A stretch of 64,000 nt of DNA from Motiliproteus sp036961355. GTDB taxonomy: Bacteria; Pseudomonadota; Gammaproteobacteria; Pseudomonadales; Balneatricaceae. The stretch's first letter is position 1. Each line of letters opens with the position of its first letter. The notes beneath the pieces are model-generated. The model was not told the DNA's origin, ran no database searches, and saw only the letters and a program-made list of their open reading frames with translations. The stretch is from positions 12,680-76,679 of the forward strand of contig JBALVL010000021.1 of NCBI GenBank assembly GCA_036961355.1, read 5' to 3'. The position numbers and the translations under genes are program-made. This document shows positions 37,501-45,946 of the stretch, one piece after another.

Positions 37501-38990
37501 GGGATCGTGACCTCGGTGACGCCGGTAAAGTCACTGCCGTCGGCTGCGGTGCCGCTGTAACTCAGCTGGACCGTGATCGGGGTGGTGACATCGGTCGCCA
37601 ACTGATTAACGCTAACGGTGTAGTTACTGGTGGTCTCGCCTTCAACCACGCTACCCGGACCGGTGATCGACAGTAACGCGGTATCTTCGGTGCCCGGATC
37701 ACCGTCGGAGCCTGTGCCATCGGTAATGGTGGTCTCAACGCTGTTGGCATCGCCATCGGCGGCGATCGCTTCAAAGTTGCCGCCACTGATGGTGCCCAGC
37801 GTGACGGTGAACGACTCGCTGCCTTCGAGCAACGCATCGTCTAAGGTGTCGATGCTGAACGTGGCGCTGTTGCTGCCAGCTGGGATCGTGACCTCGGTGA
37901 CGCCGGTAAAGTCACTGCCGTCGGCTGCGGTGCCGCTGTAGCTCAGCTGGACCGTGATCGGGGTGGTGACGTCGGTCGCCAGTTGATTAACGCTGACGGT
38001 GTAGCTGTCGGTGGTCTCGCCTTCAACCACGGTACCCGGACCGGTGATCGACAGTAGCGCGGTATCTTCGGTGCCCGGATCACCGTCGGAACCTGTGCCA
38101 TCGGTAATGGTGGTCTCAACGCTGTTGGCATCGCCATCGGCGGCGATCGCTTCAAAGTTGCCGCCACTGATGGTGCCCAGCGTGACGGTGAACGACTCGC
38201 TGCCTTCGAGCAACGCATCGTCTAAGGTGTCGATGCTGAACGTGGCGCTGTTGCTGCCAGCCGGGATCGTCACCTCGGTGACGCCGGTATAGTCACTGCC
38301 GTCGGCTGCGGTACCGCTGTAACTCAGCTGGACCGTGATCGGGGTGGTGACATCGGTCGCCTGTTGATTAACGCTGACGGTGTAGCTGTCGGTGGTCTCG
38401 CCTTCAACCACGGTACCCGGACCGCTGATCGACAGTAGTGCATTAGCAGGTTGCAAGGCACCATCACTTAGCGCACTGACAACCTCAATTTCTCCAGTAC
38501 CTTGCTGCGTACCTACATCAACAACAGCAACGCGTTGCAAAGCACCAAAGGTGGCTTGAGTATCGTAACCGGCTTCTACCAACAATTGCTCACCCACGCG
38601 AGCCAACTCGACGAAACCGTTGTTGCCACTGCCACCTGCGCCTGCACCCGCGGGTGCAAACTCTTCGGTGGGGTCGACTCCTGCTGCAATTGCGGCTTGC
38701 AGCGCTTCGATATCGGTATCCAGGTCGGTTTCAGCGACCGGCGTAACGATGACCTCATCACCACTATTGGGTTCAGGAATACAGACGACACAATCCGGAC
38801 CAACCGTTATCTGCCCACCAGCTTGCGCCAGCATCAAGGCACCATTGGCACCGGTCAGAAAAATCTCGCCACCTTGCAGCAGCGATGGCGGAATCGCCAG
38901 ATCAGCTTGTGGTGATGATACTCCCTGTTCCGGTACAAACTCTCGATTAAGGACTACCACGTCACCTTTCGAGCCTAGAATAGAAATCAT
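34578..38990 (-). CDS. LapA-like repeat adhesin with retention module and type I secretion signal
   Basis: 1470 residues, short for a LapA. An N-terminal retention module spans about 1-150 (MISILGSKGDVVVLNREF; DIEALQAAIAAGVDPTEEF). Six Calx-beta/Ig-like units of 127 residues follow, five almost identical, each starting LLSI(S/T)GPG and containing YSGTAADGSD(F/Y)TGVTEV. Two tandem VCBS-like segments come next (LLDNDGDAG; LLDNDSNSDGG), then a region with DLDGDSDLS and VGDDEITGVDGQAE, and a C-terminal type I secretion target of the VC_A0849 type (DTLIGFDASEDVLHLGDLLQGED). AGGAGAAGG precedes the ATG. The usual TAAG-like LapG site is missing (see findings). It heads the lapA-B-C-E-G-D transcription unit. 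Confidence 0.92.
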   Translation of the reverse strand: MISILGSKGDVVVLNREFVPEQGVSSPQADLAIPPSLLQGGEIFLTGANGALMLAQAGGQITVGPDCVVCIPEPNSGDEVIVTPVAETDLDTDIEALQAAIAAGVDPTEEFAPAGAGAGGSGNNGFVELARVGEQLLVEAGYDTQATFGALQRVAVVDVGTQQGTGEIEVVSALSDGALQPANALLSISGPGTVVEGETTDSYTVSVNQQATDVTTPITVQLSYSGTAADGSDYTGVTEVTIPAGSNSATFSIDTLDDALLEGSESFTVTLGTISGGNFEAIAADGDANSVETTITDGTGSDGDPGTEDTALLSITGPGTVVEGETTDSYTVSVNQLATDVTTPITVQLSYSGTAADGSDFTGVTEVTIPAGSNSATFSIDTLDDALLEGSESFTVTLGTISGGNFEAIAADGDANSVETTITDGTGSDGDPGTEDTALLSITGPGSVVEGETTSNYTVSVNQLATDVTTPITVQLSYSGTAADGSDFTGVTEVTIPAGSNSATFSIDTLDDALLEGSESFTVTLGTISGGNFEAIAADGDANSVETTITDGTGSDGDPGTEDTALLSITGPGTVVEGETTDSYTVSVNQLATDVTTPITVQLSYSGTAADGSDFTGVTEVTIPAGSNSATFSIDTLDDALLEGSESFTVTLGTISGGNFEAIAADGDANSVETTITDGTGSDGDPGTEDTALLSISGPGTVVEGETTGTYTVSVNQLATDVTTPITVQLSYSGTAADGSDFTGVTEVTIPAGSNSATFSIDTLDDALLEGSESFTVTLGTISGGNFEAIAADGDANSVETTITDGTGSDGDPGTEDTALLSITGPGSVVEGETTSNYTVSVNQLATDVTTPITVQLSYSGTAADGSDFTGVTEVTIPAGSNSASFTLATLADGLNEADEVFTVTLGAISDSNFEAIAVKSDAGSVETTIIDADLPKVNADLDSYQVIEGQVLASSISAQNSLLDNDGDAGLALSVIGVATDAAGSGAVIVDGSNELTTELGGTVTVNADGSFSYTAPIVDHDKDRDGGVDDQVIDSFYYRASDGSDASGWTRVEIDVLDTAPEAQIDTAQLTEVGGQQVASGNLLDNDSNSDGGRSLTSVTYQGQTQNFDGAETLVFGQEHGLNGKLTVDSDGGYRYVDAETIVIDSDNYADNDYDISLHGFTQNDDFNITANLANGQPAATESALVAIANGAKSGIGVKRNGGGQNAPTIDQDDLLLFDLGSERGLLTFSVAQANAQQGGVDPLWAVYDSDGVFIESGNLSDLEPSQNGDIDTYRLETESGESYQYVILTHTEQNQGFVVNQMIVDGDSTGFDAESFGYQVSDLDGDSDLSHLIIGDELQIQLATVGDDEITGVDGQAELFVWQQGDNGEDTLIGFDASEDVLHLGDLLQGEDASVATLDQYLDFGENAEGEAQLLIKPEGADQATASQTITFKDTSLEQFQINIGADGSSDAQLISKLLEDNALLTD
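36190..38435. repeat. Six 381-bp tandem repeats inside the adhesin gene
   Basis: Unit length is 381 bp (127 codons). Corresponding positions recur at about 36505, 36886, 37267, 37648, 38029 and 38410. The last translated unit (36190-36500) diverges in its second half. Units starting SNYT recur 1143 bp apart (three units) and units sharing the LLSITGPGT...DSYT version recur 762 bp apart, showing recent duplication or conversion. Confidence 0.92.
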
Positions 38991-39576
<586 letters not shown>

Positions 39577-40272
39577 TCAGACGGCTAGCAGTTGACCATC
39601 ATCGAGTTTCAGCACTCTGTCCATCTGCCCTGCCAACTCCGAGTCATGGGTTACCACAACAAAAGCGATATTGAGCGAACGATTCAACTCCAGCATCAGC
39701 GCTTGAATCGCTTCAGCGGTAGTGCGATCAAGATTGCCGGTCGGCTCATCCATCAACACCGTAGCGGGCTCGGTCACAAGCGCACGGGCAATCGCTACCC
39801 GTTGGCGCTCACCACCACTAAGCTGAGCCGGTTTGTGGTCGGCGCGAGGACCTAACCCCACCCGTTCCAAAATGGCACGCGCTCGCGGTTCCACCTCAGC
39901 AATGGGCGTTTTTCCGATCAACAGTGGCATCGCGACGTTTTCCAACGCGCTAAATTCCGACAACAGATGATGAAACTGGTAGACGAACCCCAGCGCTTGG
40001 TTGCGCAATGCAGCACGTTTATTTTCATTCAGCTGAGCTAACGGCTGGTTAAGTAGCCGAACTTCACCTTGGGACGGATCGTCAAGCCCGCTCATGATAT
40101 TAAGCAAGGTACTCTTGCCCGATCCGGAGCTGCCGATGATGGCAACCCGCTCGCCAGCAGCGATCTCTAAATGGAGGTCTCTGAGCACCACTAACTCGTT
40201 ATCGGCCTCGACGTAACTTTTACCGATGCCCCGGCAACTGAGTACCGGGGGGATTTGCTGCAGATCACTCAT
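39577..40272 (-). CDS. lolD: Lipoprotein-releasing system ATP-binding protein
   Basis: 231 residues, LolD length. Walker A IIGSSGSGKSTLLN (about 42-55), the LolD-typical LGFVYQFHHLLSEFSALENVAMPLLI, signature LSGGERQRVAIARALV and Walker B TVLMDEPTGNLD. It drives extraction of outer-membrane lipoproteins from the inner membrane for delivery to LolA. The start overlaps the end of the permease gene by 8 nt, so the two are co-translated. Confidence 0.95.
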   Translation of the reverse strand: MSDLQQIPPVLSCRGIGKSYVEADNELVVLRDLHLEIAAGERVAIIGSSGSGKSTLLNIMSGLDDPSQGEVRLLNQPLAQLNENKRAALRNQALGFVYQFHHLLSEFSALENVAMPLLIGKTPIAEVEPRARAILERVGLGPRADHKPAQLSGGERQRVAIARALVTEPATVLMDEPTGNLDRTTAEAIQALMLELNRSLNIAFVVVTHDSELAGQMDRVLKLDDGQLLAV

Positions 40273-41509
40273 AGCGCAACGCCTCCGCCGGTTTAGTTTG
40301 GGCAGCCCGGTAGGCCGGATAGATCGTCGCCAACAGGCTAATCACCAGCGAGCTCAGGCAGATCATAATAACATCGTCCCAACGCAACTCAGAGGGCAAA
40401 TAACTGATGAAATACACCTCTGCGCTAAGAATTTTAAAATTAAACAACTGCTCAACCCAAGCCACCAGATCGGTCACCGTCAACGCCATCAACACCCCCA
40501 GCGCAGTGCCGACCAGTGTTCCGAAACAGCCGATCACGCCGCCCTGGACGATAAAGGTACGCATGATCATTCCTGACGAGACCCCCATGGTTCGCAAGAT
40601 AGCGATATCCGAACGTTTGTCGGTAACCACCATGATCAGGGTGGAAACGATATTAAAAGCTGCGACCGCCACGATAATAAACAGTAGCAGGCCGATCATC
40701 TTCTTCTCTAGCTGAATCGCTTGGAACAGATTACCGTGACTACGGGTCCAGTCGCTGGCGCGTAACATACCACCCTCAGCGGCGGCAATCCGACGCGCTT
40801 CAACCGGGGCATCGAACAGGTTTTCAAGCTTGAGTCGAATCCCTTCAACACCCGAGGGAATTCGTTTGATCTTGGCTGCATCATTAAGGTGGATGTAAGC
40901 CATCGAGGCGTCGAGCTCAGCCCCCACTTTAAAAATACCAACTACCGTGAAACGCTTGAGCCGCGGAAACACACCCGCAACCGAAATTGACGCTTCGGGT
41001 AAGACCAGGGTTACTTTGTCGCCGATACGCGCGCCCAGAACCCGTGAAATAATGTCGCCCAGAACAATGCCGAATTCGCCCGGCTGTAACGCATCCAGAC
41101 TGCCTTGCGGCATAAAGTCACCGATAATCGACACCCGCTGTTCGTACTCCGGCTCAATACCGTAGATCAGCGTACCTTGCACTTTACCGCGATGGGTCAA
41201 CATACCCTGCGCTTGAATATAAGGGGCGGCACCCACGATTTTAGGCTGCTGCGAAACCCGTTCGATCAGTGCAGGCCAGTCCTCAATCGTTTCACGATAA
41301 TTGGAGATGGTGGCATGCGGTACCATACCCAGAATGCGCTGGCGTAATTCACGGTCGAAACCGTTCATCACCGAGAGCACCAGAATTAGCACGGCGACGC
41401 CCAGCGTCAGCCCAAGGGTCGACACCAGTGAGATAAAAGAGATGAAATGATTGCGGCGTTTGGCGCCGGTATAGCGCCAGCCAACATATAACGATAGTGG
41501 TCTAAACAT
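40265..41509 (-). CDS. lolC: Lipoprotein-releasing system permease, LolC/LolE family
   Basis: 414 residues from the ATG at 41509 (MFRPLSLYVGWRYTGAKRRN, the family start); a GTG two codons upstream is less likely. Four membrane helices: one at about 20-45 (ISFISLVSTLGLTLGVAVLILVLSVMNGF), then three in the last 150 residues containing IVAVAAFNIVSTLIMVVTDKRSDIAILRTMGVSSGMI. A large periplasmic domain lies between. No second permease gene adjoins lolD, unlike the usual lolCDE, so it may be a hybrid LolF that forms a homodimer with LolD. The family is certain; the C versus F assignment is not. Confidence 0.9.
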   Translation of the reverse strand: MFRPLSLYVGWRYTGAKRRNHFISFISLVSTLGLTLGVAVLILVLSVMNGFDRELRQRILGMVPHATISNYRETIEDWPALIERVSQQPKIVGAAPYIQAQGMLTHRGKVQGTLIYGIEPEYEQRVSIIGDFMPQGSLDALQPGEFGIVLGDIISRVLGARIGDKVTLVLPEASISVAGVFPRLKRFTVVGIFKVGAELDASMAYIHLNDAAKIKRIPSGVEGIRLKLENLFDAPVEARRIAAAEGGMLRASDWTRSHGNLFQAIQLEKKMIGLLLFIIVAVAAFNIVSTLIMVVTDKRSDIAILRTMGVSSGMIMRTFIVQGGVIGCFGTLVGTALGVLMALTVTDLVAWVEQLFNFKILSAEVYFISYLPSELRWDDVIMICLSSLVISLLATIYPAYRAAQTKPAEALRYE

Positions 41510-41680
41510 GGGCACGCATTAAACCACAACCACCCAAGGCCAGATACCCCAGCCAGCACAAACTCTGGCTCTATATTCAGGCGGTGCTATCGGCTGTTAT
41601 TGACCGACATAATGAGATGATTTTTCTGATATATTGGCGCTAATAGTCATTGAAAACAGGTCAAACAGAGCGTCAATATT

Positions 41681-42289
41681 ATGCCTCAGAATTCTCGTGA
41701 TGAACGCCGACAGGCTTTCCGAATTTCCGACAAAGCCCTGGTTGAAATTGTGCCTCTCGACCCGCAAACCGCACCCGATCAGTTCGCCAGCAAATTGCCC
41801 CGCTCAGACGGTTTTTTACTGCTGAGCGAACTGCAGCAGATAGAGCAACAGTTGCAGCACCAACTGTTTAAGCTGACCGATAGCAGCCCTACGCTCGCCT
41901 CGGCACTGCAACTGCTCAATAAAAAAATCGAACGACTGGCATTGCACGCCAGTGACTCGCCAACGCAAAACGAACCCCAACCGATCACATTGAGCACCGG
42001 CGGTCTATCACTGCTGCGCGCTGAACAGATTCCACCTCAAACCTACTGCGCGGTACGCTTACGGTTGCTTCCAGGTGGCTTCGTCATTCAAACCCTGGCG
42101 CAGGTGATTTATAGCCAGCAGCAAGATGCCGATAACGTTCGAATTGGGCTGGCTTTCATCAACCCCGACGAGGCGGGTCAAGATCTGATCGCCGGGCACA
42201 TCCTGCAGCAGCAAGCACTCAACCGCCGACTTGAGCGCGAGCAACAGTTAGAACAAAGCCCTACGACTGACAACACCCGACGACCTTAG
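41681..42289 (+). CDS. PilZ domain protein
   Basis: 202 residues. The N-terminus carries an RxxxR-like motif (RDERRQAFRISDKALVEI, R10 and R14) and the second motif is ITLSTGGLSL (about 102-111), a variant of the c-di-GMP-binding D/N-x-S-x-x-G. A helical region (about 45-95) separates the two, as in longer PilZ proteins. It is divergent from lolC across 165 nt. In pseudomonads a PilZ gene likewise neighbours lolC. Being 12 kb from lapD, it is a second candidate c-di-GMP receptor in this window. The tus-like gene starts 2 nt after its stop. Confidence 0.83.
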   Translation: MPQNSRDERRQAFRISDKALVEIVPLDPQTAPDQFASKLPRSDGFLLLSELQQIEQQLQHQLFKLTDSSPTLASALQLLNKKIERLALHASDSPTQNEPQPITLSTGGLSLLRAEQIPPQTYCAVRLRLLPGGFVIQTLAQVIYSQQQDADNVRIGLAFINPDEAGQDLIAGHILQQQALNRRLEREQQLEQSPTTDNTRRP

Positions 42290-42291
42290 TC

Positions 42292-43242
42292 ATGGATGCT
42301 CCGAGCTACCCACATGCCGAGCTGGTCAGCTGTTTTAACCGACTGACACAAGCGCTAAGCGAACTCGCCCGACAGCTTCACGCCTCCACACTGCCGCTAT
42401 GGCTACCGCTCACCGACCAGGAACAAACCGACAATATTGATCCCCGCAACAAGGCGATCGAACTCTATTGTGACCTCTGGTATCGCGATGACGGCGACGG
42501 TCGTCGCACCCGTAGTTGTCATGGATTAATTGCTGCCGACGATCAACTGCTAGCCGCTGCCGTTAGCGCCAACCAGGCCAAAACCGCATTCAGGCAAGCT
42601 ATCGCTGATCTCAAGCGAGATCTGGCAAACAGCGTCAACAACAAACAAGCCCCCACGGTGTTATCGGGCATATTGGCGCACATTAACGCCCCTACCAACA
42701 GCCTGCGCCAGTCACTGGGGCACAAAGGACTGAGTCGTTTACACCTGAAACAATGTTACCGGTTGATCCCAACCACCGCACAACACCCGGTGCGCGTCGG
42801 TCTGAACTGGTACACCAGCGGTCGCAGCATCAAGCGCATCACGCCGAAGCAGGCGCAGCAGATGTTGGTCAAGATGGGACAAGACAAGCCCCACATCCAA
42901 CTGCAGCTCGACCGCCTTAACCAACTCAGCGCCGATACTCCGCTGGCACAGGTGCAACAACAAGCACCGTTGATGCGAGCCAACCTGAGCTACGACCTCA
43001 GTACCGCTTACCAGGCAAGCGATAGCGATGACAGTATAAAAACCCAGAGAAAAACACTGCGACGACAAGCGATGAACCTGTCGCTCCCGCTGCTGTTTCG
43101 CTATGATTCGCGACTGCCGTTCCCCGACCACAACCAACCCAGCCTGACCCCGCAAGCCGAACGCCAGCGCCAGATACGCAGTGACTGCCGCATCCAGGCC
43201 GAACCTTTTCTACCCAGCCTGCGGCTTCACTTGTATTTTTAA
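42292..43242 (+). CDS. Tus-like DNA replication terminus site-binding protein
   Basis: 316 residues, compared with 309 for E. coli Tus. I see an end-to-end match in layout: the N-terminal helix (LVSCFNRLTQALSELARQLHAS), the region NAPTNSLRQSLGHKGLSRLHLKQCYRLI followed by VRVGLNWYTSGRSIKRITPKQAQQML (corresponding to the E. coli block around [21 protein letters not shown]), and the terminal LRLHLYF (E. coli PRLHLYVAD). Tus binds Ter sites and blocks replication forks from one side. The gene directly follows the PilZ gene, with no clear ribosome site, so translational coupling is likely. No Ter site could be identified with confidence in this window. Confidence 0.8.
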   Translation: MDAPSYPHAELVSCFNRLTQALSELARQLHASTLPLWLPLTDQEQTDNIDPRNKAIELYCDLWYRDDGDGRRTRSCHGLIAADDQLLAAAVSANQAKTAFRQAIADLKRDLANSVNNKQAPTVLSGILAHINAPTNSLRQSLGHKGLSRLHLKQCYRLIPTTAQHPVRVGLNWYTSGRSIKRITPKQAQQMLVKMGQDKPHIQLQLDRLNQLSADTPLAQVQQQAPLMRANLSYDLSTAYQASDSDDSIKTQRKTLRRQAMNLSLPLLFRYDSRLPFPDHNQPSLTPQAERQRQIRSDCRIQAEPFLPSLRLHLYF

Positions 43243-43353
43243 CATTCAGAATAAAACATTTATTATCAAATATATAAGCGCACTTCTTAAAGCAAATTGT
43301 CACTCGTGAAACATCTGTAATTTATCAATAACAAGCCAAGAACGAGCCACAAC

Positions 43354-43752
43354 ATGAACAAAAAAATCGATCAACAAGGCAAACCCGAACCTCGTAACAA
43401 GCTGGTTTATTATCCACTCTTAGGTCTGGGATTCTTTTTTCTGATTGGCTGGTTTTACCTGATGCGACAACTGGGTGTGATGGAGTGGATGGCCTCACTC
43501 GGACCCGAGACGTACAAGGGCAGTTTTAATATGTTGGCCATTATACTGTGGATGCTCCCAGCATTATTGCTATGGAAATATTATCTGCGCTGGCTCAATC
43601 AGCGTCATGAGATCGGTGGCCAATATGACCAGGAACGGCATGATGCGATGTACAACAGCGACAACAAACCGGCTAGCAACGAGCCTGACTCGGAGCAACC
43701 ACCCGCCGATTCCGAACTCCCCACTAAACCCGATTCAAAGGAACCCCGATGA
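43354..43752 (+). CDS. Hypothetical membrane protein with two helices
   Basis: 132 residues. Helix 1 is at about 19-37 (YYPLLGLGFFFLIGWFYL) and helix 2 at about 62-80 (MLAIILWMLPALLLWKYYL). The C-terminal about 45 residues are acidic, proline-rich and probably disordered (NEPDSEQPPADSELPTKPD). I do not recognise the family. Its stop overlaps the start of the winged-helix gene (ATGA), so it heads a three-gene operon with that gene and the Cys protein that follows. Confidence 0.65.
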   Translation: MNKKIDQQGKPEPRNKLVYYPLLGLGFFFLIGWFYLMRQLGVMEWMASLGPETYKGSFNMLAIILWMLPALLLWKYYLRWLNQRHEIGGQYDQERHDAMYNSDNKPASNEPDSEQPPADSELPTKPDSKEPR

Positions 43753-44057
43753 GTCAGTCAGCAATCGATAACCTCAACCCCACCTTTGTTCGTCGGTTGA
43801 TCGTCGCTCGACTAATCGCCAGCCAGCCCCGGCCCAGTGTCCCAGAGCTTATTCGCCTGACCGGTTGGCCGCGACGCACCCTGCAAGACATCATCAAAGC
43901 CCTTCCCGGCTTAGGTCTTGAGATCGTTTTCGTCGAAGACGGTAAGCGCCATAACGACGGCTACTACCAGTTACGCCACTGGGGACCTTTCGACCCCAAC
44001 TGGATTGAAAACAACGCCACAGCCCTGCTGCAACAGTTCGATATCACCGTGGATTGA
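43749..44057 (+). CDS. Winged helix-turn-helix protein
   Basis: 102 residues. The central part reads as a winged helix: helix FVRRLIVARLIASQ, then PSVPELIRLTGWPRRTLQDIIKALPGLG as helix-turn-recognition helix, and a wing with EIVFVEDGKRHNDGYYQL. The tail HWGPFDPNWIENNATALLQQFDITVD is family-like. It is a probable small DNA-binding regulator without a ligand domain. It overlaps its neighbours on both sides (ATGA upstream, TGATG downstream), which ties it to the membrane protein and the Cys protein. Similar small HTH proteins occur in pseudomonads; no function is known to me. Confidence 0.75.
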   Translation: MSQSAIDNLNPTFVRRLIVARLIASQPRPSVPELIRLTGWPRRTLQDIIKALPGLGLEIVFVEDGKRHNDGYYQLRHWGPFDPNWIENNATALLQQFDITVD

Positions 44058-44230
44058 TGACTACATCTCCTTTTAGGACCTCGCCTGCAGCGGTCTCTGG
44101 GCCCTCAAAACAACGAAACTGCCGCGACTGTCAGCAGTTTCGGCTCAGTGATCAGGGGCCACGCTGCCATTTCCGAGGCGGCCGCCCTGCCGGTGTCTGC
44201 ACCGTCTTTAAACGACGACCAGCGCGGTAA
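44057..44230 (+). CDS. Small 57-residue cysteine protein, possible zinc site
   Basis: A short reading frame starting at an ATG that overlaps the winged-helix stop (TGATG) and ending TAA. It encodes 57 residues with four cysteines, C22-x2-C25-x11-C37-x10-C48 (NCRDCQQF, RCHF, GVCTVF), spaced like a small zinc-binding fold, and a basic C-terminus (FKRRPAR). Translational coupling and the cysteine spacing are the evidence that it is real. A DNA- or RNA-binding zinc protein is possible; a chance frame is the alternative. Confidence 0.55.
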   Translation: MTTSPFRTSPAAVSGPSKQRNCRDCQQFRLSDQGPRCHFRGGRPAGVCTVFKRRPAR

Positions 44231-44401
44231 CTGCGTACCCTGAGTTACTGACTCTCAGCACTTAGCCCAGCACTAGCCCCACACCTTATGAACCCCTAAT
44301 GCTCGATATAACTCTCCCAATACCCTTGCTGAACGCCCTGCTTAGGTCGGTCATCGTAATTACCGCTACACTGACGGAAACCCCTACCATCCAAGTACCC
44401 G

Positions 44402-45946
44402 ATGGACACTCGCCACGCTGAACGATCCGATCCAAAAAACGCGCTCTATCTAGTACTGGATCAGGGAGGCGACGGTAGCCGCGCAACGGTCTACGATAGA
44501 CATGGCCAACTAATCAGCCTTACCCGGCAATCAGTCAGCACCCAGCGACCCCGCCCACATTATGTCGAGCAAGATCCTTCCGAGCTTGTCAAAAGCCTGC
44601 GTACCTGCATTAATCGAGTAATCAAAACGCTTTCATACCAACAACTGCAGCGATTGTGCTGCTGGGGGCTGGTCTGTCAACGCAGCAGCCTGATCGGCTG
44701 GGATCGCAGTAACGGTCAGCCTTTAACACCGGTGATCAGCTGGCAAGACACCCGCGCTGAGTGGCCGGACCGATGGCATCGCTCACAGTTAGAAACGATT
44801 CGCCAACGCAGTGGTCTCTACCCTTCGCTTCATCACGGTGCCACCAAGATGCGCTGGTGTGTCGATCATATTGAGACTGTTGCTCAGGCGGTCGCGGATC
44901 AACGCCTGGTTCTGACACCTCTTGCCAGTTATTTGGCCATCGCACTGACATCAAGCGCCGCTGGTGATCACCCCCTTCCATCCTTACCATCCCGACAGGC
45001 CCTACAATTCAACAATCTTTACATCGATGAAAGCTCAGCCCAACGCACCTTGCTGTGGAATAGCCAACAACGGCAATGGGATGACGAGTTACGGGACATA
45101 TTTGGCATTGATCAACAATGGTTGCCACCTCTTCAGCCCTGCCTAGCGGACTGGGGAACGCTACATATCAAGCCGCAACTGTCTCTGCCGGGGCGTTTTG
45201 TCGGTGGTGATCAGGGATGCGCCCATCTTGGCAGCGGCGCATCACAACCCGGCACTGTTAAAGTGAATCTGGGCACCGGTGGTTTCATTTCGCTAGCCAC
45301 CCAGCACTCGACTCAACCTCCTGAGGGGCTGTTGCTAAGTTTGGTTAGCAGCGATCATTCACGGCAGCAGTGGATGTTGGAAGGCACTATCAACGGCGTA
45401 GGTTCCGCGCTGGCATGGTTACGACAATTCGAGACCACCCTTAACCAACACTGCACCAGCACAACCCACCACCAGCAAACATCGCTGCACCAAGCCCCCG
45501 GGATGTTCATCAACAGCGTGTCGGGACTCGGATCTCCGTTTTGGCGCAACGATATTGAACCGTATTTCATCGGCAGTCACAGCGCCGAACAACGCTACAG
45601 CGCAGTTATAGAAAGTATTCTGTTCTTGATACAGATCCATATCGAACGCTTAGAGCAGGCGGGTTATCCAATCCAGCAACTTGAGCTATCGGGAGGGGTT
45701 TCGCAGACACCAGGACTGGCACAACATCTAGCCACCTTGACCGGAAAAGCGGTGCAGCAACAGCTGCACTCAGAAATGACTGCGTCCGGGTTGGCATATC
45801 TACTGGCGGGTCAACCGTCGCAATGGCCAACTACTGATATCAGCCACTACCAGCCGGCAAGCAACCCACTATTACAGCAGCGCTATATTGACTGGTGCCA
45901 ACTGCTCCAGCAGCAACTTGGCGCAGGCCAATCAGCGACAGGTTAG
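44402..45946 (+). CDS. FGGY-family carbohydrate kinase, glycerol kinase-like
   Basis: 514 residues with the two-domain FGGY layout. The N-terminal phosphate-binding motif reads YLVLDQGGDGSRATVYDRHG in place of the DQGTTSSRA of GlpK. Later blocks are VISWQDTRAEWPDRW, VGGDQGCAHLGSG, the glycine-rich VKVNLGTGGFISL, and the C-terminal LELSGGVSQTPGLAQHLATLTG. Glycerol is the likely substrate because G3P dehydrogenase and GDPD genes lie next to it, but the motif differs enough that another polyol is possible. It is convergent with the dehydrogenase gene, overlapping by 4 nt (TTAG). No good ribosome site is seen at 44402. Confidence 0.82.
   Translation: MDTRHAERSDPKNALYLVLDQGGDGSRATVYDRHGQLISLTRQSVSTQRPRPHYVEQDPSELVKSLRTCINRVIKTLSYQQLQRLCCWGLVCQRSSLIGWDRSNGQPLTPVISWQDTRAEWPDRWHRSQLETIRQRSGLYPSLHHGATKMRWCVDHIETVAQAVADQRLVLTPLASYLAIALTSSAAGDHPLPSLPSRQALQFNNLYIDESSAQRTLLWNSQQRQWDDELRDIFGIDQQWLPPLQPCLADWGTLHIKPQLSLPGRFVGGDQGCAHLGSGASQPGTVKVNLGTGGFISLATQHSTQPPEGLLLSLVSSDHSRQQWMLEGTINGVGSALAWLRQFETTLNQHCTSTTHHQQTSLHQAPGMFINSVSGLGSPFWRNDIEPYFIGSHSAEQRYSAVIESILFLIQIHIERLEQAGYPIQQLELSGGVSQTPGLAQHLATLTGKAVQQQLHSEMTASGLAYLLAGQPSQWPTTDISHYQPASNPLLQQRYIDWCQLLQQQLGAGQSATG

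Noticed and set aside
36487..38292. Repeated ORFs of about 100 residues antisense to the adhesin repeats
   Set aside because: They recur every 381 bp only because the adhesin units do; they are frame shadows.
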